Assembly (NCBI GenBank): GCA_045604965.1
Contig: JAZUPB010000025.1
Location: 1-64,000 of the forward strand
DNA: 64,000 nt
Reading direction: 5' to 3'
Origin: JAISGQ01 sp045604965
GTDB lineage: Bacteria; Bacillota; Clostridia; Oscillospirales; Acutalibacteraceae
The notes beneath the pieces were generated by a model. It made no database searches. It saw only the letters and a list, made by a program, of their open reading frames with translations, and was not told the DNA's origin. Positions 44,860-53,096 of the stretch are shown one piece after another; position 1 is the first letter of the stretch, and every line of letters begins with the position of its first letter. The position numbers were made by a program, and so were the translations under genes.

Positions 44860-45570
44860 TTATTCATCAGACGAGAGGAGCGGTTCCTCTTCGCTATCGT
44901 CATTTTCATCTTCAGTGCCTATGCCGTAATCAGCAAGGACGACACCGAGGAGCTTTACAAGCTCTGTTGCCTGAAAAGCACTTATCTTAGCACCGCGAAG
45001 CTCACCTCCTGCGAAGGTAAGTCCGCCGAGCTCACAGGTGGAGATATCCACACCTGAAAGTGGAGAGTTTGACAGATTTGCGCCTGTCAGAATACAGTCA
45101 GACAGTTCTATATTGCGGAATTCACAGTAATCAAGACCTGCATTGCCGAGGTTGCAGTTTTCGAAACGGGCGGTTTTGAAAGTAGCACCTGTAAGATTGA
45201 TATATTCGCAGTTGACATCCTGAAAAGCAGTTTGCATAAGCAGTCCGCCGTCGAGGCTTGCACCCACAAACTTTCCGCCGCTTACACTGCATCTAAGCAG
45301 AGCACTTTCGGAAAGGCTTATAAGCGAAAAGTCGCAGCCTTCAAAGAGACAGTCAACAAAGGTGCATCGATGGAAACTGCAGTCGCGGAAGCGGCAGGCA
45401 AAGAAAGAGCAGGAGATAAACTCAATGTTTTCTATATCCAGACCTTCTACGATGTCGCCTTCAAAACGTAGAGCGCGAAGATCAGTTTCCGTTTCGCCTG
45501 CCTCCATAAGAGTTTCCTCAAGAGGAACAACGGGAAGATCGGCGGGGATACTAGGCGGTTTTATTTTCAT
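44860..45570 (-). CDS. Pentapeptide-repeat protein
   Basis: Residues about 30-200 are built from tandem five-residue units of the A(D/N)LXX kind (FISCSFFACRFRDCSFHRC, LTGATFKTARFENCNLG, LTGANLSNSPLSG), which form a right-handed quadrilateral helix as in Qnr/MfpA proteins. An acidic C-terminal tail follows. I chose the ATG at 45570, preceded by AAGGGTG, over ATG 45591, which has no ribosome site; this gives 236 aa. Such proteins can mimic DNA, but nothing here shows gyrase protection. Confidence 0.85.
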   Translation of the reverse strand: MKIKPPSIPADLPVVPLEETLMEAGETETDLRALRFEGDIVEGLDIENIEFISCSFFACRFRDCSFHRCTFVDCLFEGCDFSLISLSESALLRCSVSGGKFVGASLDGGLLMQTAFQDVNCEYINLTGATFKTARFENCNLGNAGLDYCEFRNIELSDCILTGANLSNSPLSGVDISTCELGGLTFAGGELRGAKISAFQATELVKLLGVVLADYGIGTEDENDDSEEEPLLSSDE

Positions 45571-45605
45571 TTCATCACCCTTATAAGGCATAATAGTATG
45601 TGTGG

Positions 45606-45634
45606 ATTATAGCATAACAGAATATTCATTTCAA
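45606..45634 (-). promoter_or_regulatory. Promoter of the pentapeptide operon
   Basis: On the minus strand TTGAAA (45634-45629), 17 bases and TATAAT (45611-45606). Confidence 0.8.
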
Positions 45635-45657
45635 GCAGTGTGAAATGGGGCGTGTGT

Positions 45658-45686
45658 TTGACATACGGAGTGTAAAGTGTTATAAT
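45658..45686 (+). promoter_or_regulatory. pepF promoter
   Basis: Perfect TTGACA and TATAAT with a 17-base spacer, divergent from the pentapeptide promoter. Confidence 0.9.
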
Positions 45687-45730
45687 ATAATTTGAAAACT
45701 AACCAAAAATAATATTTGGAGGCAATAAAT

Positions 45731-47518
45731 ATGGAACTTAAAAACCGCAAGGATATGGACGCTGCTTTTCAGTGGGATTTTACCGACATATTCCCCAGTG
45801 ATGAAGCCTGGGAAGCAGAGCTTAACGCAATCGCACAGGAGATTCCGAAGGTATCTTCCTATGAAGGCAAGCTTGGCAACGGCGTAAAGGTTATGAAGGA
45901 AGCTCTTGACTTCTTTGCAGAGATTATGAGAAGAACAGAGCTCGTATACATTTATGCAATGCTCCACAAGTCTGCTGATGCATCTGAGCCCAAGCACCTT
46001 GAGATGGAAGGCAAGGCAATGATGCTTTATGTTCAGCTTTCATCCTCTCTTGCTTTCCTGAACCCCGAGATTCTTGCAATCCCCGAAAAGAAGCTCAACA
46101 AGATAATGGCAAACAAGAATATGGCACTTTACAAGCATATGGTAGAGGACATCACCAGAGCCAGACCTCACACCCTTGACGCAAAGACCGAAAAGATTAT
46201 GGCTATGATGAGCGACTTTACAAACACTCCCTCCAACGTCTATGATGCTCTTACCGACGTTGATATGGAACTTCCCAAGATCAAGGACGAGAACGGAGAA
46301 GAGGTGCAGCTGACAAGCGGCAACTTCGGCGTTTTCAGAATAAACCCCAACAAAGAGGTTCGCGACGCTGCATTCAATGCAATGTTCGGCACTTACAAGA
46401 AGTTCAACAACACCATTGCAGCTAACTATGCAGGTGAGATAAAGTCCACTGTTTTCGGTGCAAAGGTCCGTAACTTTGGCTCTGCCTGCGAGAGTGCGAT
46501 ATTCGGAAGCAACGTTCCCGTTGCTGTATATGACAGCCTCATTGAAGCAGTCCACAACGCACTGCCCACAATGAAAAAGTATATCGAGCTGAGAAAGAAA
46601 GTTCTCGGACTTGAGAAGATCGATATGTACGATATGTACGTTCCGATGGTCGATGATGTTGAGATGAAGTTCACCTTTGAGGAGAGCCGCGAGATAATCA
46701 AGAATGCTCTTGCACCTCTCGGTGAAGAGTACGCAAAGCTCATTGACGAAGCATACGACAACAAGTGGATGGACGTATACGAGAACAAGGGCAAGACCTC
46801 AGGTGCATTTTCCTGCGGAATCTACGGTGTACACCCCTATGTTCTCCTCAACTTCACCGAGACCTTTGATGACGTATCTACCATCGCTCACGAGCTCGGT
46901 CACGCAATGCACAGCTACAAATCCTCCAAGGCTCAGGAGTACATCAATTCTGACTACAAGATTATGGTTGCAGAGGTAGCTTCCACAGTCAACGAGGTGC
47001 TGCTTACCAAGTATATGCTCAACAAGGAGACCGATCCCAAGAAGAAGGCATATCTGCTCAACCACTTCCTTGAGGGCTTCCGCACAACAGTATTCCGTCA
47101 GACTCTGTTTGCAGAGTTTGAAAAGAAGGCTCACGAAATGGCAGAAGCAGGAATCCCGCTGACCGGCGAGGCTCTCAACAAGCTGTACAGAGAGCTCGAG
47201 TGTCTCTATTATGACGGCGCAGAGGTTCCTGAAATGGTGGATTACGAGTGGTCCTACATTCCTCATTTCTACCGTTGCTTCTATGTCTACCAGTATGCAA
47301 CAGGATTCTCCTCCGCAGTTGCTATTGCAGACAATATCCTTACAACAGGAAATGCTGACAATTATCTCAAGTTCCTTTCCACCGGCGGCAGTGATTATCC
47401 CCTTGAGGAGCTCAAGATTGCAGGCGTGGATCTCACCAAGCCTGAGGCTGTCGGCAATGCAATGAAGGTATTTGCAGAGACTCTTGATGAGCTCGAAAAG
47501 CTCCTTGAGACAATCTGA
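45731..47518 (+). CDS. pepF: Oligoendopeptidase F (M3 family)
   Basis: This cytoplasmic zinc metallopeptidase degrades medium-length peptides. At 595 aa it matches PepF/M3B. The zinc motif HELGHAMH is present, with the downstream Glu ligand in VAEVASTVNE. The N-terminal helical lid domain covers about residues 1-200. ATG 45731 is 8 bases after GGAGG; the frame is open a little further upstream. The DUF2087 gene starts 1 base after its stop. Confidence 0.95.
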   Translation: MELKNRKDMDAAFQWDFTDIFPSDEAWEAELNAIAQEIPKVSSYEGKLGNGVKVMKEALDFFAEIMRRTELVYIYAMLHKSADASEPKHLEMEGKAMMLYVQLSSSLAFLNPEILAIPEKKLNKIMANKNMALYKHMVEDITRARPHTLDAKTEKIMAMMSDFTNTPSNVYDALTDVDMELPKIKDENGEEVQLTSGNFGVFRINPNKEVRDAAFNAMFGTYKKFNNTIAANYAGEIKSTVFGAKVRNFGSACESAIFGSNVPVAVYDSLIEAVHNALPTMKKYIELRKKVLGLEKIDMYDMYVPMVDDVEMKFTFEESREIIKNALAPLGEEYAKLIDEAYDNKWMDVYENKGKTSGAFSCGIYGVHPYVLLNFTETFDDVSTIAHELGHAMHSYKSSKAQEYINSDYKIMVAEVASTVNEVLLTKYMLNKETDPKKKAYLLNHFLEGFRTTVFRQTLFAEFEKKAHEMAEAGIPLTGEALNKLYRELECLYYDGAEVPEMVDYEWSYIPHFYRCFYVYQYATGFSSAVAIADNILTTGNADNYLKFLSTGGSDYPLEELKIAGVDLTKPEAVGNAMKVFAETLDELEKLLETI

Positions 47519-47519
47519 T

Positions 47520-47792
47520 ATGGATGAAATTATAATAGACGATCAGTTTCGTCGGAAGGTTCTTGAAAGCTTTTTTGAGAACGGCAGGCTTATAAAGATC
47601 CCGTCAAAAAGGAAAAAGAGGCTCGTTGTTCTCGAGGAGATACTCAAAGGCTTCGAGGAGAGCAGGGAATACACTGAAAAAGAGGTCAATCTTATTATCG
47701 GAGAGATCCACGGTGATTTCTGCACTCTGCGCCGAGAGCTTGTAGACGAAGGGTATCTCAGCAGAGACAGAGGAATATACAAAAAGATATAA
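47520..47792 (+). CDS. DUF2087-domain small protein
   Basis: This 90-aa basic protein consists of a DUF2087 domain (RRKVLESFFENGRLIKIPSKRKKRLVVLEEI ... YTEKEVN ... LRRELVDEGYLSRDRGIY). The domain has a winged-helix look and often accompanies regulators, so nucleic-acid binding is possible. ATG 47520 is the family-typical start. There is no separate ribosome site, so it is probably translated by coupling to pepF. Confidence 0.85.
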   Translation: MDEIIIDDQFRRKVLESFFENGRLIKIPSKRKKRLVVLEEILKGFEESREYTEKEVNLIIGEIHGDFCTLRRELVDEGYLSRDRGIYKKI

Positions 47793-47794
47793 TA

Positions 47795-47826
47795 AAAACC
47801 AGCAGAGATTATTCTCTGCTGGTTTT
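47795..47826 (+). terminator. Terminator of pepF-DUF2087
   Basis: The 14-bp stem AAAACCAGCAGAGA / TCTCTGCTGGTTTT has a TTAT loop. Confidence 0.9.
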
Positions 47827-47829
47827 GTC

Positions 47830-47858
47830 TTGACGCAAAGGGTTACTGAATGTAAAAT
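47830..47858 (+). promoter_or_regulatory. Promoter of zinc-ribbon membrane protein gene
   Basis: TTGACG and TAAAAT with a 17-base spacer, directly after the pepF terminator. Confidence 0.75.
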
Positions 47859-47889
47859 ACATTTAAGTATATTGGAAGGAGTTTATATT

Positions 47890-48531
47890 ATGAGATGTAA
47901 AAACTGTAATGAGTTATTCAGGGATGACGCAGCTGTATGCCCATACTGCGGAACGAGCAGTCCTTATGGAAGCATAGTTGTTGCTGACAATGTGACCTTC
48001 TGGATTCAGGCGCTGACATGGGCGCCCGTAATTGTGACTTATCACGGCGCAGGAAAGACAAGTATGCTCAGACTCATCAGAGGTCTGAAAAGCCTGTTTA
48101 TCGTAAGCGAGTTGTTTACGGCAGCGATAATGCCCTGTCTGAGTGTAATACTCAAAATGTCCGACGAATCATCGAAATTCAGTGCAGAATCATTGAGGCT
48201 TGCGGGACTTGCTTTTGGCAGTGCTGCGTTTGTGCTCATAGCTATGACTGTTGTAAACTTTATTTTGAATATTACAGCAGGATATGCAATAGAGAATAAG
48301 ACCTGGAGCAAGGGTAATTCGATATCTATAAAGATTACTGTTATAATGTGGGGTATAATTGCTGCTGCTTTATCGGTTTGCACTTTTGTTTTTATGAGGG
48401 ATTTTATGGGAATGGCATTTTTTGCCATAGCTATGCTTTGCCTTCAGATTGTGATAATGAATCTGTGCAAAAATGCAAAGTCAAAAATCGAAGGATACCG
48501 GAAATATACGAAAGATATGAATGGAAAATAA
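47890..48531 (+). CDS. Zinc-ribbon membrane protein, unknown function
   Basis: An N-terminal zinc ribbon (C3, C6, C17, C20; MRCKNCNELFRDD...CPYCG) is followed by four hydrophobic helices and a basic tail. The protein has 213 aa. Its layout matches the product of the gene at 52512, so the two may belong to one small family. ATG 47890 is preceded by GGAAGGAG; the frame is open upstream without a better start. Role unknown. Confidence 0.7.
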   Translation: MRCKNCNELFRDDAAVCPYCGTSSPYGSIVVADNVTFWIQALTWAPVIVTYHGAGKTSMLRLIRGLKSLFIVSELFTAAIMPCLSVILKMSDESSKFSAESLRLAGLAFGSAAFVLIAMTVVNFILNITAGYAIENKTWSKGNSISIKITVIMWGIIAAALSVCTFVFMRDFMGMAFFAIAMLCLQIVIMNLCKNAKSKIEGYRKYTKDMNGK

Positions 48532-48603
48532 TAAAAACAGAAGCACTCCAGCGAGGGTGATGAAAAGGATGGAGTTATCCTTCGCTTTACAACATGCAAA
48601 TAG

Positions 48604-48633
48604 CGAAAACGTAAGCCTTGGCTTGCGTTTTCG
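48604..48633. repeat. Inverted repeat upstream of the alpha/beta hydrolase gene
   Basis: CGAAAACG-t-AAGCC / GGCTT-g-CGTTTTCG with a TT centre. It has terminator-like geometry but poor loop and tail, and resembles a small palindromic repeat. Confidence 0.4.
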
Positions 48634-48716
48634 TGTACTGCTGTGATAGAATGAAAGTGGAAAACATGAATTTGTCAGTTGCTCGAAAATCCCTCTGCAA
48701 AGACGTGGGTGAATTA

Positions 48717-49409
48717 ATGAAAAAAACAAGAATAGAAATCGACCATATCCCTGCACTCGTGTGGGGAGAAAAAGCAGATAGAGTATACCTGTGTGTACAT
48801 GGGAAGATGTCTTCTAAAGAAGCTGCGGAAGGAATTGCTGAGATTGCTGTTCAAAAAGGCTATCAGACAATCAGCTTTGATTTACCCGGACACGGGGAAC
48901 GGCATAATGAAAATGTGCGTTGTGATATATGGAATGGAATACATGACCTTGCCATAATAGGTAAGTATGTATTTGCAAACTGGAAAGAGGTATCACTATA
49001 TGCATGCAGCTTAGGTGCATACTTCTGCCTGAATACCTATAGTGGACACAATATAAAGCACTGTCTTTTCCAATCACCCATTCTGGATATGGAGTATCTG
49101 ATTCATCAGATGATGATTTGGTTTGATATATCGGAAGAACGCCTTGCAAAGGAAAAAGAGATTGCTACACCTATTGATATGATGACTTGGGATTATTATC
49201 AGTATGTGAAAGAGCATCCCGTACGAGAATGGAATATTCCGACCCATATTCTATTTGCAGGAAGAGATACCCTGCAGTCTTTGGAGATTGTGAAAGGCTT
49301 TGCCGAAAGATTCAGCTGTGAACTGACGTTATCGGAAAACAGCGACCATCCCTTTACGGAAGATGGGGACGAGGCGGTCGTTACACACTGGCTGCAGAAT
49401 CATCTGTAA
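48717..49409 (+). CDS. Alpha/beta hydrolase
   Basis: The fold is clear: CVHGKMSSK (oxyanion loop), FDLPGHGER, nucleophile ACSLGA with Ala for the usual first Gly of GxSxG, acid near FAGRDTLQS and His in NSDHPF. With ATG 48717 it has 230 aa; ATG 48651 or 48666 would add 17-22 residues, and the ribosome sites do not decide between them. Substrate unknown. Codon use is more mixed (more ATA, AGA and TTA) than its neighbours, and it is flanked by small inverted repeats, so it may be a later arrival. Confidence 0.75.
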   Translation: MKKTRIEIDHIPALVWGEKADRVYLCVHGKMSSKEAAEGIAEIAVQKGYQTISFDLPGHGERHNENVRCDIWNGIHDLAIIGKYVFANWKEVSLYACSLGAYFCLNTYSGHNIKHCLFQSPILDMEYLIHQMMIWFDISEERLAKEKEIATPIDMMTWDYYQYVKEHPVREWNIPTHILFAGRDTLQSLEIVKGFAERFSCELTLSENSDHPFTEDGDEAVVTHWLQNHL

Positions 49410-49510
49410 TACAAATTTGTTGGGCAGACGAAAAATGAATTCCAATCATTTTATGAGGGCGCAATTATACGCACTGTACCAGTGCATTGCGTTTATATGA
49501 GTATATAAGC

Positions 49511-49552
49511 AAACGAGCATCCGGCATGTCGCCGGATGCTCGTTTCTTCTTG
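49511..49552. terminator. Terminator between the hydrolase and the LytTR operon
   Basis: The 15-bp stem AAACGAGCATCCGGC / GCCGGATGCTCGTTT has an ATGTC loop and a CTTCTT tail on the plus strand. It can also serve the converging DUF3021 gene. Confidence 0.8.
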
Positions 49553-49608
49553 TTGCGGGACAAATAATTCCTTTAGACCCCTCCCGCTAGAAGGAGTGCT
49601 TCTGTTTT

Positions 49609-50031
49609 TTATTCACTGTCCTTATTTCTTTCTTTCAGAGCCTTGTTCATATCATCGGCTTCCTTTTTCATAATGATATAGCTTATCACAAAAACCAGCA
49701 CATAGACGATTGCTACCGATATGACCATATCGACAACCCCTTTGAGGCAGAAGTCATACCACCCGAACCAAACGCTGAAGACCACCATAATAACGCACAA
49801 TATGATAAAATGAACGATGGTGCATAGGATAAGGTGCTTGCCGAGCTTTTCAGCCAGCGCAAAGAATGAGGAGGTTGCAAGGGCAGTGACAAAACCTGCA
49901 AGGAGAATCTGAAGCATAATGTACTTTGACACATCAGGATGATCAACAGACATAAAATTGATATTTACCACAAAAACAATGGCAGTGGTTATCGTGCCGA
50001 AAAAGATGAGAAAGGATTTTAAAAATTTCAT
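49609..50031 (-). CDS. DUF3021 family membrane protein
   Basis: This 140-aa protein has four helices and a charged C-terminus (MKKEADDMNKALKERNKDSE). DUF3021 proteins are usually encoded right after a LytTR regulator and are thought to restrain it at the membrane. The gene lies 11 bases after the LytTR gene here, matching that arrangement. Confidence 0.8.
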   Translation of the reverse strand: MKFLKSFLIFFGTITTAIVFVVNINFMSVDHPDVSKYIMLQILLAGFVTALATSSFFALAEKLGKHLILCTIVHFIILCVIMVVFSVWFGWYDFCLKGVVDMVISVAIVYVLVFVISYIIMKKEADDMNKALKERNKDSE

Positions 50032-50042
50032 AGTGCGACCTC

Positions 50043-50480
50043 CTAAATACCGAGCTTTTTCTTGAGCTCGGGGACATACTGGCGGGAGATAACGACCCTC
50101 TCACCGTTTTTCAGCAGAGCCTCAAGCCTGCCGTTGAACATCGGTATGATCTTGGATATCTTACTGACATTGACAATCATAGCCTTTGAGATGCGTACAA
50201 AATCAGTGTGATCAAATATGCTTTCAAGCTCATAAAGCTTCTGCTTTATTTCGAAGACACTCTTTTCGCAGCAGGCACAGACCTTGTTGTCAACCGATTC
50301 AAAATAGAATACATCTCTGGTGTCGAGTCTGACGATGCCGTCGTCGGCGTAGGCGGTAAGTCGGTTTCGGCCTGCCTTGAGAGCGTAGATCAGCTCCATA
50401 AGCTCGCTGTCAACGGAATTGCTTCGAATAACTATTTCTTCCTCCTGCCCGTCGGGCAGTGCTTCGATTGTGATTTTCAA
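50043..50480 (-). CDS. LytTR-family DNA-binding regulator
   Basis: The 145-aa protein has only a LytTR domain (about residues 45-145: RLDTRDVFYFESVDNKVCAC, FVRISKAMIVNVSKI, GRLEALLKNGERVVISRQYVPELKK) preceded by a short beta-rich region. There is no receiver domain, so it is not a response regulator. It sits between an ABC exporter and DUF3021, and probably controls the exporter operon. Confidence 0.9.
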   Translation of the reverse strand: MKITIEALPDGQEEEIVIRSNSVDSELMELIYALKAGRNRLTAYADDGIVRLDTRDVFYFESVDNKVCACCEKSVFEIKQKLYELESIFDHTDFVRISKAMIVNVSKISKIIPMFNGRLEALLKNGERVVISRQYVPELKKKLGI

Positions 50481-50497
50481 GATTTATCCCTCCGATT

Positions 50498-51406
50498 TTA
50501 TCTGTCGGATTTTCTTGCTTTTTGAGTTAAGAGTGCGCCTGCTGCCATAAAAAGAACTCCAAAGGCAAGGAGAATAAGTGCGGAAGTAAGGTCAGTGACC
50601 TCGTGACCGAGGAACTCAAGGTCGGTACCGAGAGCCAGGCGGTATTCCTTTACTATTTCTGCAGGAGCGCCGTCAAAGACAACAGCTTCGGCATCGGCAG
50701 TCATAATGCTTCTGAAAAGTTTTGCGCCGTATATAACAGGCAGGCACTTCATACCTGTGGCTATACCTTCGGAGAAATTGCCGATAGGCAGATAGATGCC
50801 GCCGAGGAAGCCGACAAGAGTACCGATAACGGTACCGAGACCGCTCCAGGCACCCTCTGTTTTTGCAAGCATCGCCACAACATACATAAGTGCAGAATAA
50901 GTAAATGAATTAAGGGCGATAACACCCAGAAGCTTTAGGTGAGCAATAACGGAATAGGGCTCACCACCCTGCATTATACAATAAATTTCAGCGATTGCCA
51001 AGGTCAGCATACATATAATTACAGAGCATATCCACGCAGAAAGCACGTAGGACAGGGAAATTACAAAACGGCTGATGGGGGCGGTGTAAATGGAGTTAAG
51101 TCTGCCCTCGGTGCGGTCCTTTATCATAACGGAGTAAACAGCCATAGTAACTGTAACGGCATTTATTCCGACAATTCCTGCGGCGATCCACTGAAGAATG
51201 AGGACAGTGGCGTCCTTCTCAACCGTGTCGGCATTTCTTCCGGGGAGAGCACCGGCGATATCGACAGTTTCATCAATATACATATCTCCGAGGAAAAACA
51301 TCATAAGTGCTATGATTATGAGCATAGAAAGAAGTGAGAAGAATACAGCGCCCTTGTCTCGAAGATAAACTCGTATATTCCTCTTTGTAAGTTCAAGCAG
51401 CTTCAT
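50498..51406 (-). CDS. ABC-2 type exporter permease
   Basis: The 302-aa membrane subunit has TM1 near residues 20-42, a long extracytoplasmic loop (about 45-95) and five further helices. IKDRTEGRLNSIYTAPISR is the conserved cytoplasmic coupling segment. It lies 4 bases downstream of the ATPase gene. Substrates of such exporters include drugs, peptides and lipids; none is evident here. Confidence 0.88.
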   Translation of the reverse strand: MKLLELTKRNIRVYLRDKGAVFFSLLSMLIIIALMMFFLGDMYIDETVDIAGALPGRNADTVEKDATVLILQWIAAGIVGINAVTVTMAVYSVMIKDRTEGRLNSIYTAPISRFVISLSYVLSAWICSVIICMLTLAIAEIYCIMQGGEPYSVIAHLKLLGVIALNSFTYSALMYVVAMLAKTEGAWSGLGTVIGTLVGFLGGIYLPIGNFSEGIATGMKCLPVIYGAKLFRSIMTADAEAVVFDGAPAEIVKEYRLALGTDLEFLGHEVTDLTSALILLAFGVLFMAAGALLTQKARKSDR

Positions 51407-51410
51407 TTTG

Positions 51411-52331
51411 TTATTCTCCCTTCAGTTCTTTTCCGCAGGCGTTGAGGAAAACATCGTCCATCGTGCCCTGTATTACCTCGAAGCCGGTTATTGCGCCGCG
51501 CAGTGCATACACAGGCTCGATTGCGTTTACTGTGTTCTTGACAGCAAAGCTCAGCCCATATTCTTCATCTCTCGGCAGGAGTCCTTTTGCTGTGAGAATT
51601 TCTCTGACTTCAGACTGACGATCGGCATCACAGTAGAGCTTTACGGTATCGCTTGCGTATTGTTCCTTAAGCTCAAAGGGCGATCCCTGAGCGCAGATAC
51701 GTCCGCTTTCTATAATGACTATTTCGTTGGCGCTTGCCGCTTCTTCCATATAGTGTGTGGTGAGAAATACGGTCATACCGGTGTCACGGCGAAGGCTCTC
51801 AACAGCCTGCCAAACCTCTTTTCGTGTTGCAGGGTCAAGTCCGGTTGTGGGCTCATCGAGGAACAGCAGCTCCGGAGTGTGCATAAGTGCGGCGGCGATT
51901 TCACAGCGCCGCTTCTGACCGCCGGAAAGGGAGCTGTAACGCTTTTTGAGGATATCGCCCATAGAAAGCATTTCGCACAGTTCGGAAAGTCTTCGCTTTG
52001 CCTGAACCTTGTCGGCGCCGTGAAGAATACCTCGGCACAGAAGGTTTTCCTTAACGGTTAGTATACCGTCAAGACAATTCTGCTGGTATACGATACCGAT
52101 CTTGCGGCGGATAGCATCATCATTTTTGCCAAGAACTTCACCGCATATCTCCGCGCTGCCTCCATCGGGCTTGAGAAGGGTGGAGAGCATATTTATTGTT
52201 GTTGTTTTTCCTGCACCGTTTACGCCGAGAAACCCGACCAGATCCCCCTGCTGTACATCAAAGGAAATATTGTCCACTGCGGTAAAATCGCCGTAGCGTT
52301 TTGTAAGGCCTTTTATCTTAATCGCTGTCAT
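51411..52331 (-). CDS. ABC exporter ATPase (CcmA/DrrA type)
   Basis: The 306-aa ATPase has Walker A GVNGAGKTT, signature LSGGQKRR, Walker B LLFLDEPTTGLD and the switch His in LTTHYMEEA. The C-terminal 80 residues are the extension common in this group. The frame is open for another 33 codons upstream, but AAAGGAG lies just before the ATG at 52331. It heads the operon ATPase-permease-LytTR-DUF3021. Confidence 0.93.
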   Translation of the reverse strand: MTAIKIKGLTKRYGDFTAVDNISFDVQQGDLVGFLGVNGAGKTTTINMLSTLLKPDGGSAEICGEVLGKNDDAIRRKIGIVYQQNCLDGILTVKENLLCRGILHGADKVQAKRRLSELCEMLSMGDILKKRYSSLSGGQKRRCEIAAALMHTPELLFLDEPTTGLDPATRKEVWQAVESLRRDTGMTVFLTTHYMEEAASANEIVIIESGRICAQGSPFELKEQYASDTVKLYCDADRQSEVREILTAKGLLPRDEEYGLSFAVKNTVNAIEPVYALRGAITGFEVIQGTMDDVFLNACGKELKGE

Positions 52332-52359
52332 TTCATTAACTCCTTTCGGTTCTGTCTGC

Positions 52360-52388
52360 ATTGTATTCCCTGATGAATTTTTTCGCAA
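52360..52388 (-). promoter_or_regulatory. Promoter of the ABC exporter operon
   Basis: On the minus strand TTGCGA (52388-52383), 17 bases and TACAAT (52365-52360). Confidence 0.65.
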
Positions 52389-52445
52389 GGGATTTTCGGT
52401 GACCTGCGATTTCTGAGAGGTAAGATGCATTTAATTGCCAATTAC

Positions 52446-52473
52446 TTGACAACTGAAAATAAAATTTTAAAAT
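52446..52473 (+). promoter_or_regulatory. Promoter of the second zinc-ribbon membrane gene
   Basis: TTGACA and TAAAAT with a 16-base spacer. Confidence 0.65.
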
Positions 52474-52511
52474 ATAATGTGAGAAGAATATATTGAAAGG
52501 GAGAAAGAAAA

Positions 52512-53048
52512 ATGCTGGTATGTACAAAGTGTCATAATGAGATAAGATTAGGGGAAATAAAGTGCAGTAAGTGCGGTAATTACATACAGCTCGGCAAAGG
52601 ACTTCGCGCGCTGTATCATATTTTGACTTTATGGGTGGCTATAATCGCTCCCGGAATAGTATTTGCGCTCGCTTTTGGATTGGCCGGAGGCGGATACAGA
52701 GATATTAATGCAAAGCCTTCAATGCTGTGGATGTTAATTTCATTACCGGTATGCTTTGTGTTAAATCTCATCACCTCAAAAGCATTGAGGAGAGAGGAAT
52801 GGAGCGAGCGGCAGGATATAATAATGGTACTTCCATCTATAATCTATGCATTGCAGACACCTGCTTCGGTATTGTTTTTAAAAATGGATATTGTATCGGG
52901 ATTAATGTTAGTATACTTTTTTGCAATGTTGCTCCTTTTACAGATAGGTATGTTATTGATAGCAATGAGGGTAAGCAAGCGATTGAAGGCAATAAGAGCA
53001 ACTTATGATGAGTACTACAGAATAAATAAGGAAAAGGATAATAAATAA
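52512..53048 (+). CDS. Zinc-ribbon membrane protein, unknown function
   Basis: The 178-aa protein has an N-terminal zinc ribbon (C4, C7, C18, C21; VCTKCHNEIRLG...CSKCG), then four helices and a Lys-rich tail. The architecture is the same as that of the 47890 product. It is monocistronic between its own promoter and a bidirectional terminator. Function unknown. Confidence 0.7.
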   Translation: MLVCTKCHNEIRLGEIKCSKCGNYIQLGKGLRALYHILTLWVAIIAPGIVFALAFGLAGGGYRDINAKPSMLWMLISLPVCFVLNLITSKALRREEWSERQDIIMVLPSIIYALQTPASVLFLKMDIVSGLMLVYFFAMLLLLQIGMLLIAMRVSKRLKAIRATYDEYYRINKEKDNK

Positions 53049-53056
53049 AAATCAAG

Positions 53057-53092
53057 AAAAATGCTGTGCCGGATAAACGGCACAGCATTTTT
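53057..53092. terminator. Bidirectional terminator
   Basis: The 15-bp stem AAAAATGCTGTGCCG / CGGCACAGCATTTTT has a GATAAA loop and lies between converging genes. Confidence 0.92.
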
Positions 53093-53096
53093 GACG

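Noticed and set aside
48481..48756. A 91-codon minus-strand membrane protein gene
   Set aside because: It overlaps two plus-strand genes, has no ribosome site, and its hydrophobicity comes from reading across an inverted repeat.
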